From a bacterium (lineage in GTDB: Bacteria; Patescibacteriota; Doudnabacteria; UBA920), in contig JAJYJE010000008.1 of the NCBI GenBank assembly GCA_021789715.1, forward strand, positions 5,825-12,728: a stretch of DNA of 6,904 nt, in the 5' to 3' direction. The position numbers were made by a program, and so were the translations under genes. Below, piece by piece: positions 6,473 through 6,904 of this stretch (positions within the stretch are counted from its first letter, which is position 1; each line of letters starts with the position of its first letter). A model generated the notes under the pieces. The model saw only the letters and a program-made list of their open reading frames with translations, ran no database searches and was not told the DNA's origin.

Positions 6473-6533
6473 GGTTGAGAGTAGGGAAGCGGTTACCGCC
6501 TAAACGATGGCAACCCAAGCCCGATGGTAAACC
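6473..6533 (+). promoter_or_regulatory. rplY mRNA leader: permuted 5S rRNA loop E mimic, probable L25 autoregulatory site
   Basis: The leader contains GAGAGTA (6477-6483) and GATGGTA (6523-6529), the two strands of bacterial 5S rRNA loop E, the motif bL25 binds. Outside them GGTT (6473-6476) pairs with AACC (6530-6533). Inside, GGG (6484-6486) pairs with CCC (6520-6522). The result is helix, seven-on-seven non-canonical internal loop, helix, as in 5S rRNA. Inside the structure GCGG (6489-6492) and CCGC (6496-6499) form a small hairpin with a TTA loop. In 5S rRNA the GATGGTA strand comes first; here it comes second, so the apex is on the other side. The element ends 18 nt before the start codon. 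Known: L25 binds loop E. Inferred: excess L25 binds here and represses its own translation. It is not a tRNA or rRNA gene. Confidence 0.82.
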
Positions 6534-6551
6534 CATAGAAAGTCCCAAGCA

Positions 6552-6904
6552 ATGGACAAATTGCAACTTAAGGCGCAGGCGCGCGACGGCAAAATCACTC
6601 CGGCCAAGGTCCGCAAAGCCGGGCAATTGCCTGCCGTGTTGTACGGCCATAACATCAAAAACCAGAGCCTGAGCGTCAGTGCCGCGGATTTTGACAAAGT
6701 CCTCAAAAAAGCCGGGGAAAGCACCATTATAGATTTGGTTACCGGGGACGGGAAGGCGCATCCGGTTTTAATCCACGACATCCAAAACCATTACCTCACC
6801 TCCAGGCCGATTCATGTCGACTTCTACGAAGTCAGCATGACTGAGAAACTTAAAACCAAAGTCACCTTGGAATTTATCGGCGAATCCTTTGCTGTAGATC
6901 GGAA
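6552..6904 (+). CDS. rplY: 50S ribosomal protein L25/CTC (bL25), 3' end cut by the window
   Basis: Ribosomal protein that binds 5S rRNA at loop E in the large subunit. The first 117 codons are present and the frame is open to the window end. The L25 domain covers about residues 3-93, with the signature VRKAGQLPAVLYG (20-32) and RPIHVDFYEV (85-94). Sequence continues with TEKLKTKVTLEFIGES, the start of the C-terminal TL5/CTC domain, so this is the long two-domain form (usually about 185-220 residues) and not the short 94-residue E. coli form. The ATG at 6552 fits the family N-terminus. There is no Shine-Dalgarno sequence; AGAAAG at 6537-6542 is at best weak. Short self-complementary stretches, GCAA (6549-6552) with TTGC (6561-6564), could fold the start codon. 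It has its own promoter and a loop E-like leader. Confidence 0.93.
   Translation, partial: MDKLQLKAQARDGKITPAKVRKAGQLPAVLYGHNIKNQSLSVSAADFDKVLKKAGESTIIDLVTGDGKAHPVLIHDIQNHYLTSRPIHVDFYEVSMTEKLKTKVTLEFIGESFAVDR

Noticed and set aside
6473..6533. Fragment of a decayed 5S rRNA gene
   Set aside because: Only the two loop E strands match, they are in the opposite order from 5S rRNA, their flanking bases pair with each other, and no other 5S helix is present.
6507..6538. Two tiny upstream frames in the rplY leader: ATG...TAA (6507-6530, 7 codons) and ATG...TAG (6524-6538, 4 codons)
   Set aside because: Both start codons are by-products of the GATGG loop E motif. No initiation signal supports them.
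6475..6672. 65-codon frame starting at TTG 6475
   Set aside because: It overlaps the leader element and rplY out of frame and encodes a low-complexity arginine-rich shadow.

Overview
The window looks like a piece of a bacterial chromosome, most likely from the Candidate Phyla Radiation (Patescibacteria, Parcubacteria-like). That placement is inference. It rests on the family character of DnaE (a YQDD motif where most bacteria have YQEQ), on two small lineage-type hypothetical proteins, on compact spacing, and on the lack of a recognisable Shine-Dalgarno sequence at all five gene starts. UGA is used as a stop (6338-6340, just before a strong terminator), so the UGA=Gly code of Gracilibacteria/Absconditabacteria is not in use.

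Layout. 1-126: no gene; a plus-strand terminator hairpin that probably ends a gene lying left of the window. 127-3591 (minus): dnaE, the replicative DNA polymerase III alpha subunit, complete, with all nine expected PHP metal ligands. 3592-3826: divergent intergenic region with a 12-bp inverted repeat and an extended -10 promoter reading right. 3827-4699 (plus): membrane-anchored protein of unknown function with two beta-rich extracytoplasmic modules. 4774-5877 (plus): rodA, SEDS peptidoglycan glycosyltransferase, probably cotranscribed with the preceding gene. 5866-5894: a good promoter overlapping the end of rodA, followed by a cluster of CACGGAT/ATCCGTG units. 5978-6340 (plus): 120-aa four-cysteine zinc-ribbon-like protein, then an intrinsic terminator. 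6425-6904: promoter, about 90-nt leader and the first 117 codons of rplY (bL25/CTC, the 5S rRNA-binding ribosomal protein), cut by the window end.

The most interesting object is the rplY leader. At 6473-6533 it carries both strands of the 5S rRNA loop E motif, GAGAGTA and GATGGTA, the site that bL25 binds in 5S rRNA. They are flanked on one side by complementary GGTT/AACC and on the other by GGG/CCC. The two strands occur in the opposite order from 5S rRNA, so the element is a permuted loop E mimic rather than a 5S gene fragment. It ends 18 nt before the rplY start codon. The simplest reading is autogenous control: free L25 binds its own mRNA and blocks translation when 5S rRNA is saturated.

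The genes cover replication (dnaE), cell-wall elongation (rodA and perhaps its upstream partner) and ribosome assembly (rplY). No mobile element, CRISPR array, tRNA or rRNA gene was found.
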